NCBI RefSeq assembly: GCF_021155765.1
Contig: NC_060115.1
Span: forward strand, 4,092,001-4,156,000
Reading direction: 5' to 3'
Source of the DNA: Diprion similis
Taxonomy: Eukaryota > Arthropoda > Insecta > Hymenoptera > Diprionidae
DNA: 64,000 nt
The notes beneath the pieces are model-generated. The model was not told the origin of the DNA. It did not search any database and worked only from the letters and a program-made list of their open reading frames with translations. Positions within the stretch are counted from its first letter, which is position 1. Each line of letters begins with the position of its first letter. A program made the position numbers and the translations under genes. Of this stretch, positions 37,476 to 50,246 are shown piece after piece.

Positions 37476-38231
37476 TGTTTATAAATTTCGTATGAACGCT
37501 TTCATATAATTTATTTCAATTACTTTATAAATACATGACAACAATTTGTATCTGATCACCGACTTGTTCGAAATTCGAAATTCAAACGAAAAAAAACTGC
37601 GAACCTTACGAAATGTACTCCGCGGGTAAAGGTTTAGTGAGGAGAATTGGAGGCCGGAGGAAATTGCAGTATTCTGCTATGCCGACGCGATTTTCCATTG
37701 CAATTCCATAAGACGGGCCGGTAAGTACAGAGCGATAAAATTGTTCCCCAAATATTAGCCCACGGCCGAACGATTTACGTTTATAGGTACATTTTCAGTC
37801 ACGCTTTCGTGATCAGATGAAAAAAATTGTACGTGACTAATCTGGAATCAGTCTGCGATATTTGTTGCCAACGCTTGAGCAAAAGTTGAATTTATATGCG
37901 CATGGTTCGTGTATCTCGGGTTGCATCGTCAAGGCGATTCTCAATTAAACTCAACTAAATTAAAAGTAAAATGTCAACTTTTTCACAAAATAACAACACA
38001 TGAAGCTCCAGAGAAAGAATTTTTTACTCAGTAACGAGAAACACTCGGATGCTTGATGTCGAACGGCATTAGATCTGAAAGGCAGACGTGGTGAACTTGA
38101 CATTGCCCGACGTTGATTGACATCGAGAATCCATTCGTAATATACCAATTGCAAAATGATAGAACGTAGAATAGCTCACAGAATCGAGGTGTTCCATTGA
38201 CCGTAACTGCCTTCGGAAAAGTAAAAAATAA
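37476..38231. other. Intergenic region between Rrp45 and tRNA-Met
   Basis: The upstream region of Rrp45. No gene is seen; a 64-codon minus-strand frame at 37960-38154 has no recognisable similarity. Confidence 0.5.
38223..38228 (-). terminator. RNA polymerase III terminator of tRNA-Met
   Basis: Six consecutive T on the minus strand, starting a few bases after the tRNA 3' end, as expected for Pol III termination. Confidence 0.7.
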
Positions 38232-38304
38232 TGCCCCGGGTGAGGATCGAACTCACGACCTTAAGATTATGAGACTTACGCGCTGCCTACTGCGCTACCG
38301 AGGC
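38232..38304 (-). tRNA. tRNA-Met (CAU), elongator type
   Basis: A 73-base tRNA gene without intron. The acceptor stem GCCTCGG pairs with CCGGGGC (one G-T pair) and the discriminator is A. The D arm carries TAGCGCAGTAGGCAGCGC. The anticodon loop CTCATAA gives anticodon CAT, and the T arm contains GTTCGATCC, the internal B box. The D-loop and anticodon stem match animal elongator tRNA-Met rather than initiator (A at the discriminator, TTCGATC in the T loop). It lies alone between Rrp45 and the first SLC36-like gene. Confidence 0.94.
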
Positions 38305-38636
38305 TTCGTTATTACGCAATGGGCGAAACAAACTTTCTCACCGGCAGTTGAAATTTGAATTATGATGAATTTTACTTTCTACAATTGTTTCACAATTATT
38401 TTCCCTCTTCGAGATTATACCGATATCGTTTCATGCGCCGTATCAATTGATTGGTTTGTCGAATGCTTTTTTGTTTCTCACAAGCGTATGGAACACTTCG
38501 CGTCGGGTGATGTCTATAACCTTTTAAAATTGTTTAGATACTTGGCAATTAATTTTCACTTGTATAATACAAATGAGGTGTTTCCTGAAAATTATTCTAT
38601 CTCGAATATATAGCTCGATACATTAATCGCATCACG
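38305..38636. other. Upstream region of the first SLC36-like gene
   Basis: About 330 AT-rich bases between the tRNA and the start codon. It should contain the leader of the transporter gene. No specific promoter element is identified. Confidence 0.4.
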
Positions 38637-41600
38637 ATGACCGAGCATGTAATTGAAAAACCAGGCGCAGCCTCCCAAAAACCATTTAAGGCTTCGAGAA
38701 GTTTGAAGCCCGGAGAGTCAGAGGGTAGATCAGTAGCACAAGGCGAAGAGGACGAATATGATCCTTTCGTACATCGATCTCAGGAGAATTTAAATTCGTG
38801 AGTACGTTGTACTTTCTGTAGGCCGTAATTTGCATACGCTATAGACCAAACGTTTGTTTGAATTTTTACACGCTTCGAAAGCAAATCGTGTAAGTCTCTG
38901 TGAGAATAATTTCAGTACCACGAAAGATAATTATTATTGTGAAATTGATGAATCAAAAAGTAAAAAAATTGCCGTCATAGTTATCCCCCAAAACGATAAT
39001 CTCGATCTAATTGTAAGTAAAGATTTCATTACAGAGACGCAGCCGTTTTCATGCATCTGTTCAAATCTACGATCGGCAGTGGTCTTCTGTTTTTGCCACG
39101 AGCCTTCAAAGAAACTGGCACTATTTCAGGAGTGGCTTGTTCTATCCTAACAGGCTTCGTCACAATGTACACAGCAATAACTACCGTAAGTGAATGATTC
39201 CCAAGAATATAGAAAAAATGAATCAAGTACGATGGAAAAATGGTGGCGTCATCAACAGCTCTTGGAATCGAGCCTCACACTGGGATCAATAAATAGAAAT
39301 AAATTACTAGAAATAGATAGCCTCAGTTCCGGGGAGTGCAAAACGAACTTATTACGCAGAATAATTATACTCATAAACAATTACACTCGTCAGGTACGAT
39401 GTGCTCAAATTCTTTGCAAACGTGTGCGAGTACCTTCATTGGACTTGGGAGAAGTGGCCAGCTCATCGTTTGAATACGGACCAGAATTTTTGAGGAAGTA
39501 CAGCAGCACGTTCCAAGCCGTAACAAATGTCATGGCTTGTTTCGCTGAATACCAGACCGTCATAATATACATTCTGTACGTTGCAACCTCGTTTCAGCAG
39601 GTGAGCACAAAAATCTTAAGTCAATGCAAACATACAGATAAGACAACGTCACGTCGAAGATCATTGATGTACATGTGTGATCATTCAATGTGTGATCATT
39701 GATTGTCGAATAGGTCAACAGGTACTATCAGTAACAACACGATTTTAACCTTCCCAGGTAATCGAATACTTCTCGGCAGTAGCCTGGGACGTCAGAATAT
39801 ACATATTGTTGTCGGCGCCGTTCTATTGCTTGATATCCCTGGTCCCAAACTTGCAATATCTGACCCCGATGTCGGTGGTCGGTAGCGTGTTTTTGATAGG
39901 AGGCTTCTTGGTCACTCTGTACTACTTCTTCGAAGGCATGAAGAGTCCCTCGCGTCTGACTATGTACACAAATTTCTTCGCCATGCCTGTTTACTGCACC
40001 ATATTCCTATTCGCGATTCACAACATGTGCATTCTTATGCCTTTGGAGAATTCCATGAAAACGCCTGACCACCTGCCGATCATACTTGTGATATCCATGA
40101 CCTTTAGCTCAACTCTTTACCTGCTATTCGGATTACTTGGATACAACAAATACGTCAATCCCTGCGACACCGTCATTAAAAATTTGCCTCTGGATGATCC
40201 GTGAGTTATAAGGTCATCAATTATTTACCACGAGTTTTGGGTATACGACAGCCTGACATGATCTTCGATTATTCTCAAAACAGTATTTATAATTCCGTCA
40301 ATTAATACTTGCGGTTGATTGTTTTTCATCTTTACACAGCCGTTTAATATGTCTACAGCATATAAATAACATATTGTTTCATTCTGTCGCGGTTCTTAAC
40401 AAAATTCCTGCAATTCTCACGTCGTCGAAGGTTGGCAATATCATGTTTATTTTCGTTTTCCAGAGTGGCTCAAGCTGTGAAAATAGCCATTGCCGTGTCG
40501 GTAATGTTCGGGTACGGAATTCATTACTTCGTTCCAGTTTCTATAATATGGCCACAAATAATGGAAAAGGTCAACGAGGATAAACGAAGGATATTCGAAA
40601 TCGTGTTTCGCATTGGCGGGGTCATAGTCACAAGTAAGTAGACCGTGATTAAAGTTATCACTGTAAAAACACGATGTTAGGGAAGTCGAGCTCCGACATC
40701 AATATCAGGTTGAACTGCAGGAAGGAACGCTCAATTTTGATACAATAAGCTTGGACAAAGGGTCTCTTAGATCGTCCAAAACAATTCTCACTTACGGTTT
40801 CACAATTGCGAAAATAAGAAGCAGACACAAATTTCATTGGGTCTGAAAATGCCGGAATTTGAAATTAACAAACGAACCCTCGTGTTTTGAAAAATATCAC
40901 TTTAACTGCAAACACCTAATATTTTATTATTTGTTCCTTTCACACGTTCATCGTGTAACGAATACGCTATACTTGTGTGACCAGTCGGGAACAACTTGTT
41001 TATTACACGCTCAGCAGAAGCAACCAGTTTATTATTCGTGCGTCTGCCCGTTTGTTCCGGACTCCACAATACACTGTGAAAAATAATTTATGTCCGACCT
41101 TGATGATGCATGCGTGAAAATTCAATGAAATTACAAAAATTCAATCTCGATGATAAAACTATTTGTCGGATGTTTGTCATTCCTTTACGCAACTCTGGTC
41201 TCGTAAACAATGCTGGAATTTTTTTTACAAATCGCTGTACCACCATTCCTCGCAGACAACAAGTATGAGGAACAGAATGATCTTAATTATCCTAATAACA
41301 ACTTATCGCGATTAGTTCTGGTAGCCGTTGCTTTGCCGAAGTTGGGACCGCTTCTGGGCCTCTTCGCGGCCTTATGCTTCAGCTCGATGGCGCTTTTGCT
41401 GCCGGGAATCATCGATCTTGCGACGAGCTGGGAGGGTTCGAAGAATCCCAAGACCTTGCTGGTTAAAAACATCCTCTTATTTATTCTCTGGATTGTCTTG
41501 CTGGTAAGCGGTAGCCTCACAGTCGACTTCAGGGCCGTGTCAAGGGCTCCTGACGCACGACGCGCGGAATACTCGGAGGAAATTCTTTGCCGCGATTTTT

Positions 41601-42859
41601 CTTTTGACTCACCGCTTTGCGTTACACGCATGTGTAATTCCTATTCCAACCTTTGTAAAGCCACTCTCAAGCTTGTGTGTGCGAATCAAGGACGGTCGAC
41701 GTGTGCTCCTATGAATAAAGAAGAACTTTTGCTCCTTCGCCCCTGCAGCCGTCTGCTGCACTCTTGGCACAGCCCTGATGTGTTGATTTTCGATTACACA
41801 TTTGGCCAACGGCGCAATACTGTGCTCGCACAACACGTTGATGACTTCTTACTGCATCGGGCACAGTAACGTGCCGAATTGTAATAACGGACACACTCGT
41901 TTCTTGTCAGAAATCCGTTTCGCTGAGAAGGAAAATTACACTCAATTGTGTTATTGGAAAAAGTCACGCCGCTTTAAACCCACAAAGATAATAGCGATAA
42001 TTTGTCAACGCCATTACAATTGCCCAAGATTTTCACATATATATGTTCGAGTGTACGTGTGTACAACAGAGTTTTGTTTCCAAATTCTGAATTATTAGGC
42101 AGCCACACTTTCCTTTTCATTTCCGAAAGTCCGTCACTCTGACAGCGTTAAAGTATCCCCAAAGATAAATAGAATACGAATGATTAAAGGATGCTATAGA
42201 TACTTTGTGCGTAAAATCCTGCAAAGATGTGTAGATATGTCTACAAGCTTTTTGTTCATTAATTATTGCGTTAACTTTCCGCTCGGTGTTAGTGTATCGG
42301 CATATCTAACGAAGAATGCGAAATTTTCGGCAGAATATATTTGTTGTTACGAAATCCCTAAACTATGCGTTACGTAAAGACGTCATCAGCTTTCGAATAT
42401 TAAACGAGGCTCGAAACACAAAAAGCTAACGTTTAAAAACGTAATTGTTTCCATTTGATTTTTCATTCTAATCACCGTGTAGAAGAGTTAAAAATTACAC
42501 TTAACGTTCCATGACATCCGGTGTTTTTCAATGGTCAAAGTATCGGAGAGGAGGGGGAGGATGTTCCAGGTTATTAGAATGACGCAATCGTAAAGGAAAC
42601 AACTTTCGCAAATTCCAATGTATAACGTATCGTGCAAATATATACATCTTGATATAGCTGTAATAATAAAGCTCGAATGGCTTTGACGTGCGCACATATG
42701 TACAATTACATACCTACGTATACATGTGCTTTTAAGAATCAAGAATTGCGCCACGCTCATACAAAATTATATTATTCGCAGGTAATCGGCTGTTTCGAAA
42801 GTATCAAGCAAATGGTAGAGGAATACGGGACAGTAAAGACTGAAGATTCGATCTGCTGA
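38637..42859 (+). CDS. SLC36/pathetic-like amino acid transporter, copy 1
   Basis: A proton-coupled amino acid transporter of the SLC36 (pathetic) group, expected at plasma or lysosomal membranes. Exons 38637-38797, 39035-39185, 39394-39600, 39758-40200, 40464-40633, 41316-41503 and 42782-42859 are in phase and give 465 aa. The cytosolic N-terminus is followed by about eleven hydrophobic segments. The first TM carries FKSTIGSGLLFLPRAFKETG, matching the family GTGILAMP-AFKNAG motif. ILCKRVRVPSLDLGEVA, LLSAPFYCLISLVPNL and a PLENSMKTP stretch also match. The last exon (VIGCFESIKQMVEEYG) aligns with the C-terminus of copy 2 and is reached across a 1.3 kb intron whose donor is GTAAGC at 41504. 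Copy 1 is divergent: HN replaces the conserved EG in the FxFEGIG segment before PLEN. A tandem paralogue lies 4.1 kb downstream. Confidence 0.88.
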
Positions 42860-45800
42860 TTATGCGTCCCATAATCATAATTAAGCACAAAATGATGCTT
42901 TCGCGATCTTACCGCTAAATATTCGGTGTCAAAACCTGTATAAAAATTTCGCTAAGTATTAGTTTGAGCAGGAAACAAAAAAGGGAAAGAAAAGAAACAT
43001 TAATTGGAACAGATTTTGCATCAAAAAAGCAGTACGTCGACGCTTCTGTGTGTAGATGACTGTTTAACGTATGTGCATAATGATGAAAGGAACTTTGCAG
43101 ACAAAACGTTGAATTCCATATAACACAACGTACAATCTCTTATCTATTTATATACATGCGTGTATAATAAAGGAGTGAAATTATTTAAAATATTGGATTT
43201 TTATCGTCTATTGTATAAGAGAAACGTGTGTATACTTATACCTACTTACTTATTGAAACTCTAAGAAGTGTTGGTACGGTTAAACTAATAGTAATGAAAA
43301 TTACAAATTATAACGACATAACTAGGCGGACGTCAACGGCTGGCAATAGGTGAATACAGAGTCAGGTGTATGTACGTCGAGTATATCGCAAGGACAAGCC
43401 CCCACCCCGTACTTAGGAGTACAATTGGCGTCCCAAGCAAAAGTAGAGGTATATATAACACTATCAATTTCGAGGCGAGCTTTCAGTCTACCAGAATTAA
43501 GAGATTCTGCATGCCGCACGCGGTAAGTTCCTTGCGGAATAATGCACAAGATTCATACTTCTTCACCATTGACGCCGGCCACCCATCTATAGTATTGTAC
43601 TAATCACTTCACCATGGACCGTGTTCGTTTCGTTCATAAACTTGACGTTTTTATCTTGTTGCGTATCGCGCTTATCATGCGAAATTGATATGTTAATATC
43701 GGATAGAAATTTATAGTTAAACGATGATTTTTAGAATCAGTTGTAAACAGCGTACGGATATTTATTTATATTATGAAAAAACAAAATACCACGTATAGTT
43801 GAGTAGTTTTTTAATCGTGGGCTTATCGGGCGTTGAGGGACGCTCGAGTGAAGAGAAAACGTAACGAATTTTAGCGCAAGAATCGCTGAGGTACTTTCAT
43901 ATTACAATTACTTACCTGCTTACGAATAGACTTGAGGAATGGGGCATTAGTCCGTAGGTGGATGGCTTTGAAACGTCAACCGTAGCTTCAGTGTTAATCA
44001 GAAACACCGTGCAGCTAGTAGAGTGAAACAATCTCTTCGAATCACCGGCGTTGTTCGACAAGGATTTACGAATGTCTGTAACAGAATTTGGATATACCTA
44101 TGTAACACGCGAGAATACTTTATAAAACGTGAACATGTGCAGTATAATGATTTTGTAGTTATTCACGATGTAAGTAGATCGTGCGGGCTGAGAATAATAG
44201 TACCGTTTATTCAAATTTTACATAATTTATGATAATTTTCATATACGTGATAACCGCGTAAAAACAAGTGCCTATATTTCTTAGTTGGGGAATAAATGAG
44301 CGAAAGAATTTAATTAGCCAGTCTCTGTTTTGCAATGTTCTGCAGTAAATATTTTGGCATTGATATGTTTTTGTTCTGCTTGATAAGAAAAATCGAAAGC
44401 ATATACAACGTCTAATCGTTAATTACCTCAAAATTAATTGGACTACAAAACAAAATTCCATAATATGTTTTAGTAGAACAGCTTCACAAAATCAATACAT
44501 TGAAATACTATGATTAATCAAATATGGAAAATGATTTGGAGATATCCATTTTAAACATATAGATACAATTAGGCAATCACAGTTAATAGTTTTGATCACG
44601 ATACTGCGACGAATAAGTCATGTTTAATGAATATCATATCCACAAATTGTTCACATTCTATACGGTTCCTCCCCCCAATCCACCTTTTTTCAAGAATCCA
44701 TATTTCAAATTTCAATGAAACACGTCCAGCCGTTCATAGTCGTAAGTCGCGATCGAAACGCGGTGTTACAAAATAATCAACAATCGTTTCACCTGTCATC
44801 AGATTTTGCTCAAGATCAATAGAGGTGTCAAGATTCCCTTGGCAGTGACCCATCTCTAGAATTTCAAGTCGATACATAAATTGGCTCACAATTAGCCGAA
44901 GTCGTAATCGAAAGGTCAGTGTTCTGCGACGAAGACGGGGAAGAATGTTTTTACAACTCGGAAACGGTTCATTCGATGTCCTTTGAATTTCCGATGCAGC
45001 GTCATAAGTGACCAGGACTTTTGGTAATCTCAATTCCATCAAAATCCATAGAATTCTTTTTGAGATATGATGCATTCTTCGTTTACGTAAACAGATAGAA
45101 AAAATCTCGACCGGGTAAATGATTCTTGGTATGCACTCGCCGGCATATTACGAGTACTTGACGGTGACTCGCTACCATGGATCGTGATTAATACATCGGG
45201 TAAAGCAACATTTCCAGTTTTTTTGCATGAATTAAACATAAGTACGAGATATGCGTATAATTTACCGCGTGAACAAAACGCGAAATGGAAATCAAGCCAA
45301 GGCTTCAGTATTGTATCAAGGCTTGACATGGTTCATTAAGTGTATCCGGATTTATGGCTATTATACCTTGGCTATAAAAGTTTGCTGCATCTAATGTATG
45401 TAGAACTTGTTTCATATTATGACGCTGCATTTGAAATCTTAGTGTGCCCAATTTTCTAACGAATTTCCATCAGTCCATTTTTATGCTCTGAGTTGTTATG
45501 AATTCAATTACGTTGCCACTGCTGGGAGCTAACAGCATGTCACCTACCAATTGCATTTCCATGGTTATAAAGAAGATATCTTTTCAACTCATGGTGAGAA
45601 AAATTTCGGGCGGCAAATCGAGATTATAGAGATTTTATCGGAAATAGAACGTCCGCTCACGTCTGATTGCATAATCAAGCAAAGAACGATTAATTGAGAA
45701 GAATTTTATCTATCACAAACGTGGTATCACGTTAGTGGAAGTGTTGTAACCAGGACAAGTGCATAGAGAATATTACTTGCCTTAAATTGGTAAAAGCAGG

Positions 45801-46249
45801 TGTATCTCTTGCAGATTAGATCAAATCTGATGACTAATTGTTTGATTGATTGATTGGGGACACCCTGCCCTTTAATTTCCAGCTATCACAGTGAAAAGAA
45901 ACGGATCGTTTATACCTGAGATGATATCCGGATATTAGGCTCTGTCCTGAATAAACTTAATCTTTATAAAAATTGTGGAATTTTCCATCAGTGAGTAATA
46001 GTACTGTTCTCAGTGTTAGAGAACAATAATACTAGTTTCGCGCATTCACAGCTGAATATGACGTTCAGGTTCGTATTGTTTAAAAGACTTCGTTTCGGAC
46101 TAGCGAGTCTATAATGACAAAATAAGTATAACTGAATACCGAACCGGTATTTCTATGCGTCAATCATGTTTATGCGAATTTTAAAAAAGGCAATGTTGGA
46201 AGGTATTCTTCTTCTTCGTTTTTTTTTTCTTTTTTAACTATTATTATTA

Positions 46250-46284
<35 letters not shown>

Positions 46285-46979
46285 TTGCTAATTTACCATG
46301 TGTTTAAAAATTCATGTCTCAATTGTTATTCGGTTCGTAACGCGCGGGTACAGCAGTCCAAAAATTGAATTATTATGGCTCAGGATCAGAATTAGTCTAC
46401 ATCAATAATTTCGCAATGAACATAAGCCGCTTGTTCATTGGCCTAAATTTACAGTGTTTAAGACTCGCGATGCACCGCCACGTGAGTGATAGAGAATAAA
46501 GGCTGCTAGAGGGGGGGATTGTCAGATGTCACTGGGCATATCTAATCGAATAAACAAGATGACGAAAGACAATATTATACGAATGCAGCGTGGATCGATA
46601 TTTGCTTATTACAATTCTTAATCGACGGTTAGATACGAGAGGTGTGGAGACCGGTTGCAGAAGAATGTGGTAATAAACTATCAGCTCGAACAACCCAATA
46701 ATCATTTTTGCCCGAATATTTATCTAAGTAGATGCTCTTACGATCCGATCATTATAAGACAATGTAGAAAATAACATCAGTTATCGATACTTATATAGCT
46801 GTTATAGTTTATCTGTTCGGTTTAGTTTAAGTTTAAAATTGAATTATAAACTTACAATAGACTAGGATTGATGTTAGGAGATTTAATTTTCAACGCAAAG
46901 CCATGGATTTAAACGAAGTGCATCATTAATTATAGCCTACAGAGAAATAGCCGGTGTTTTTATTGTTTACAGATACGCC
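42860..46979. other. Intergenic region between the two SLC36-like genes
   Basis: 4.1 kb with no supported gene. An (ATT)n microsatellite lies at 46240-46284. Two adjoining minus-strand frames at 44734-45329 show no known motif. The right end should hold the promoter and leader of copy 2; a TTTACAG acceptor-like sequence lies just before its ATG. Confidence 0.5.
46240..46284. repeat. ATT trinucleotide microsatellite
   Basis: About fifteen ATT units, one interrupted by G, upstream of SLC36-like copy 2. Confidence 0.85.
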
Positions 46980-49900
46980 ATGGATGAAAAGCAGAAAGAA
47001 TCCGATGGCAAGAATCGGATGGAAAACTTCAGCAGCACGTAAGAATATATAATATGCGCATTGAATTATATTATAGTTACAGTGCAAAATGCCACCTTCG
47101 TATACTGCATTCCTGACTGCACTTTGTCATTATCTTTTTCAATGTAATGCGGCACGTCCGGATATAATACTAGTCTCTATAGTAGCAAAATATGTATATC
47201 ACCGGTATAGTATAATTAGTGTCATCAATGCATATAGCTGTGAATGATGATTTGAGAAAAGCAGTTTCGCATGGGGATACTAGTGGAATCTTAAACTGCT
47301 GTAGTTCTTGACCCCACACGGATGAATCACTTGAGAACATAGCTCTTGGCTTTGAAAACACAATGCAGTAGTTACGTGCGTGGACGTGTGTGGCAAAGAA
47401 ACATATCATCGGTAATCACGGTGAATATTAATCTCGAGAAGTTCTGACAAATTAACATTCATTATGCGTAACTCTTTCCGGCCTTCCGCCACCAAAATGG
47501 AGTTCAGCCGTGTCTTTTGACAGGTCAAAAACGCCGCGGGAATCTTTATACGAACTCGGTGCAGGCACGTGTCTTATACTACAGTCATCCGACAGGTGAT
47601 CAGCGACGCGTTTTCGATTAAAATTAATCCCCGCTTGTCATCGGGAGAAGACAAAATGCACTCAATATCGACTTGTCTAAGCTTAATTGTGAACATTCAA
47701 CAGATGAAACAAGAACTGTGTGAATACAAGTTTTTTTCTTTCCCTTTTTAACAGCGTTACCATCACTTCGGTGGACTCAGGCATCTATAACGACAAAGAT
47801 GAACTGTACAACCCCTTCGATCACAGGGATAAAAAACACGCAACTTCGTAAGTCAATTTTTAATTATTAACACATGAAGCGCATGTTTTCTTTCTAAAAA
47901 ATTGGAAGAAAAATTAAATCGTCAATTGTGTCGGCTACTGCACTATAATTGGTTTATGCGTTCCAAATTTTCAGAGACGGAGGTTCGCTGGCTCATCTTC
48001 TGAAAGCTTCTCTTGGTACAGGGATATTGGCGATGCCGAGTGCGATAAAAAACGGGGGTCTTCTTTTCGGTGGAATCTGCACCATCCTGATCGGCATTCT
48101 GTGCGCGCATTGCGTTCACATTTTGGTCCGTTCGTCACAGGTCCTTTGCAAACGGACGCGGATGCCTATGATGTCATTCGCCCAAACGGCAGGTGCCGCT
48201 TTTCGCGTTGGTCCTAAGCCCGTTCGGCACCTCGCCAACTTTGCGGAATCATTCGTCGACGCAGCGATCGGTGCTACTTGCATAAGTGGTGCCTGCGTTT
48301 ATGTAGTTTTCATCTCGTCTTCCATTAAACAGGTGATGATGATGGTGATGATGATGATGATGATAAAAAGTTCAGGGGAGAATAACATTTCCAGCAAAAA
48401 AAACAATTCGCACAGGTGTTCGGCACGTTAATTATTGTAACGTTTAGTTCGCTCGTGTCTGTGCCGATCGACCTCATTGGAATTCCAGACGGCGATAGGT
48501 AATTACGAAGAATAAGTACAAGGTGATCGTATATCGCACTTGCAGCTGCATCGCACCTACGCAGCAATGTCAACAACAACAACCATTTGACAATTTGAAT
48601 ATAGCTTTGATTCGGAAAGGTTGAACACTTAAACTCCAGGATTAGAATGAGGAAAAATTTGATGACGATTTTTTGTTTTCAGGTAACAGACTATCACACC
48701 GGAACGGATATTTCTGTTCGACTTTACATGTTGATGCTGGTACCCGCGTTACTGGCTCTGGGACAAATAAGGAATCTCAGACATTTGGTTCCATTCTCCG
48801 TGATAGCAAACACCAGCATAATCGTCGGTTTCGCAATCACCCTCTACTACCTATTCCAAGACATAAAGCCGATCAGTAGCGTCAACTTGATCGCCAGTCC
48901 TGGTCAACTACCGAAATTTTTCGCTACGGTACTATTCGCCATCGAGGGAATTGGCGCGGTAAATGACTCAATAATTAATTATACATCATACGAAGCTACC
49001 GACTCGCGACACTTTCTGTTACACGTGTAAACTTGCGCTAATCGCAAACGGTGATGTTTTAGCTCTAAAGGCACGTTTGCGTTTCAAGAGTGAAATTGAT
49101 TACTCAAATGGCTACAGGCTACACGTCCTGCGGACATGTAACCGCATTATCGAACCATACTTTCCGTGTGATAAACGCGCCAGTGCAATAAAAATAAAAA
49201 CAAAAGTACGTGTCAATTTTGCGCAGGTAATGCCGGTGGAAAACAGCATGCGTACACCGGAACACTTCCTCGGCTGTCCGAGCGTCCTTAACATAGCTAT
49301 GACCACGGTGGTTGCCCTCTACGCTGTCATCGGGGTCTTCGGGTATCTAAAGTATGGGGAACAGACGTTGGGAAGCGTCACCTTGAACCTGGACACGACG
49401 GACGTGTGAGTAGACAGACTCATTCAGTTGAAAAAAACGCACACAGATTTTTTTTTCTCAATGCTCGTAACTGCATGCGCGATAGATTGTATGGACTGTA
49501 AATCAGATAATCGATCGTCTTCTTTGCTCAGCCTAAGTCAAGCCGTGAAACTCCTGATCGCATTGGCCATCCTCTTCACGTATGGCTTGCAGTACTACAT
49601 CGGTGTTGATGTGATATGGGGTGCTCTCCGAGCACGGGTGAGCAAAAAGTTCCAAGGCATTGCGGAGACCTTGTTACGGATCTTCCTCGTTATTGTTACC
49701 GGTAAGCACTCATTCCAAGTCCAAAGATACGGATTGAGGTAGCGATGATCAAAAATTCTTTTATCCCATTTACTTGCTTATTTTTCAGTTATTTTCGCCA
49801 TTGCGATTCCGGATCTTGAGCCGTTCATCTCGCTGATCGGTTCGGTGCTTTTCTCGATGCTCGGGATAGCCGTTCCGGCAATTGTTGAGACCGTTTCATG

Positions 49901-50030
49901 TTGGGACAATCACCTAGGGAGATATAGGTGGAGATTATGGAAGAACAGCACCCTTGTGGTTCTGGCCCTTTTGGCTTTGGTATTCGGTTCGTGGGTGTCA
50001 ATGGTAGAAATAATAGAACTGTACGCGTAG
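46980..50030 (+). CDS. SLC36/pathetic-like amino acid transporter, copy 2
   Basis: Second tandem proton-coupled amino acid transporter, 458 aa. Exons 46980-47038, 47755-47847, 47975-48332, 48683-48958, 49227-49405, 49532-49701 and 49789-50030 are GT-AG and in phase. It keeps the family signatures better than copy 1: LKASLGTGILAMPSAIKNGG in TM1, LVPALLALGQIRNLRHL and FAIEGIGA followed by VMPVENSM. It ends FGSWVSMVEIIELYA. Compared with copy 1 it has an extra N-terminal exon, lacks the introns at the end of TM2 and before the last helix, and has a new intron inside the EGIGA|VMP segment. Intron phases before TM1 and before the QAVK and VAVALP-equivalent exons are shared. Its stop is 216 bases from the stop of the convergent CD36-family gene. 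Confidence 0.91.
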
Positions 50031-50246
50031 ATTTATACTAGTAATATATTTAATGTAAATATATATATATTATATATTTGTGTAATTATAGTAACGATTT
50101 TTGTACATAGATACGGCTGTAACGCGCCAGTTCTTTCTCTAACCTTCGCGTGATGTCCAATTAATCGAATCCAATTAATGGTAAGACTGAAAATATTATT
50201 TCTCGTGAACCTGAAGGAACGCACAAGGCTCTAAATATTTGGAGTT

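Noticed and set aside
44734-45329. Two adjoining minus-strand frames (113 and 96 codons) between the SLC36 genes
   Set aside because: No family motif, no consistent splice join between them, and composition like the surrounding non-coding DNA.
48416-48498. Exon-like stretch with good AG and GT borders and a hydrophobic frame (VFGTLIIVTFSSLVSV) between exons 3 and 4 of SLC36 copy 2
   Set aside because: It is 83 bases long, so including it shifts the frame of exon 4, and the flanking exons join directly at the position expected from copy 1.
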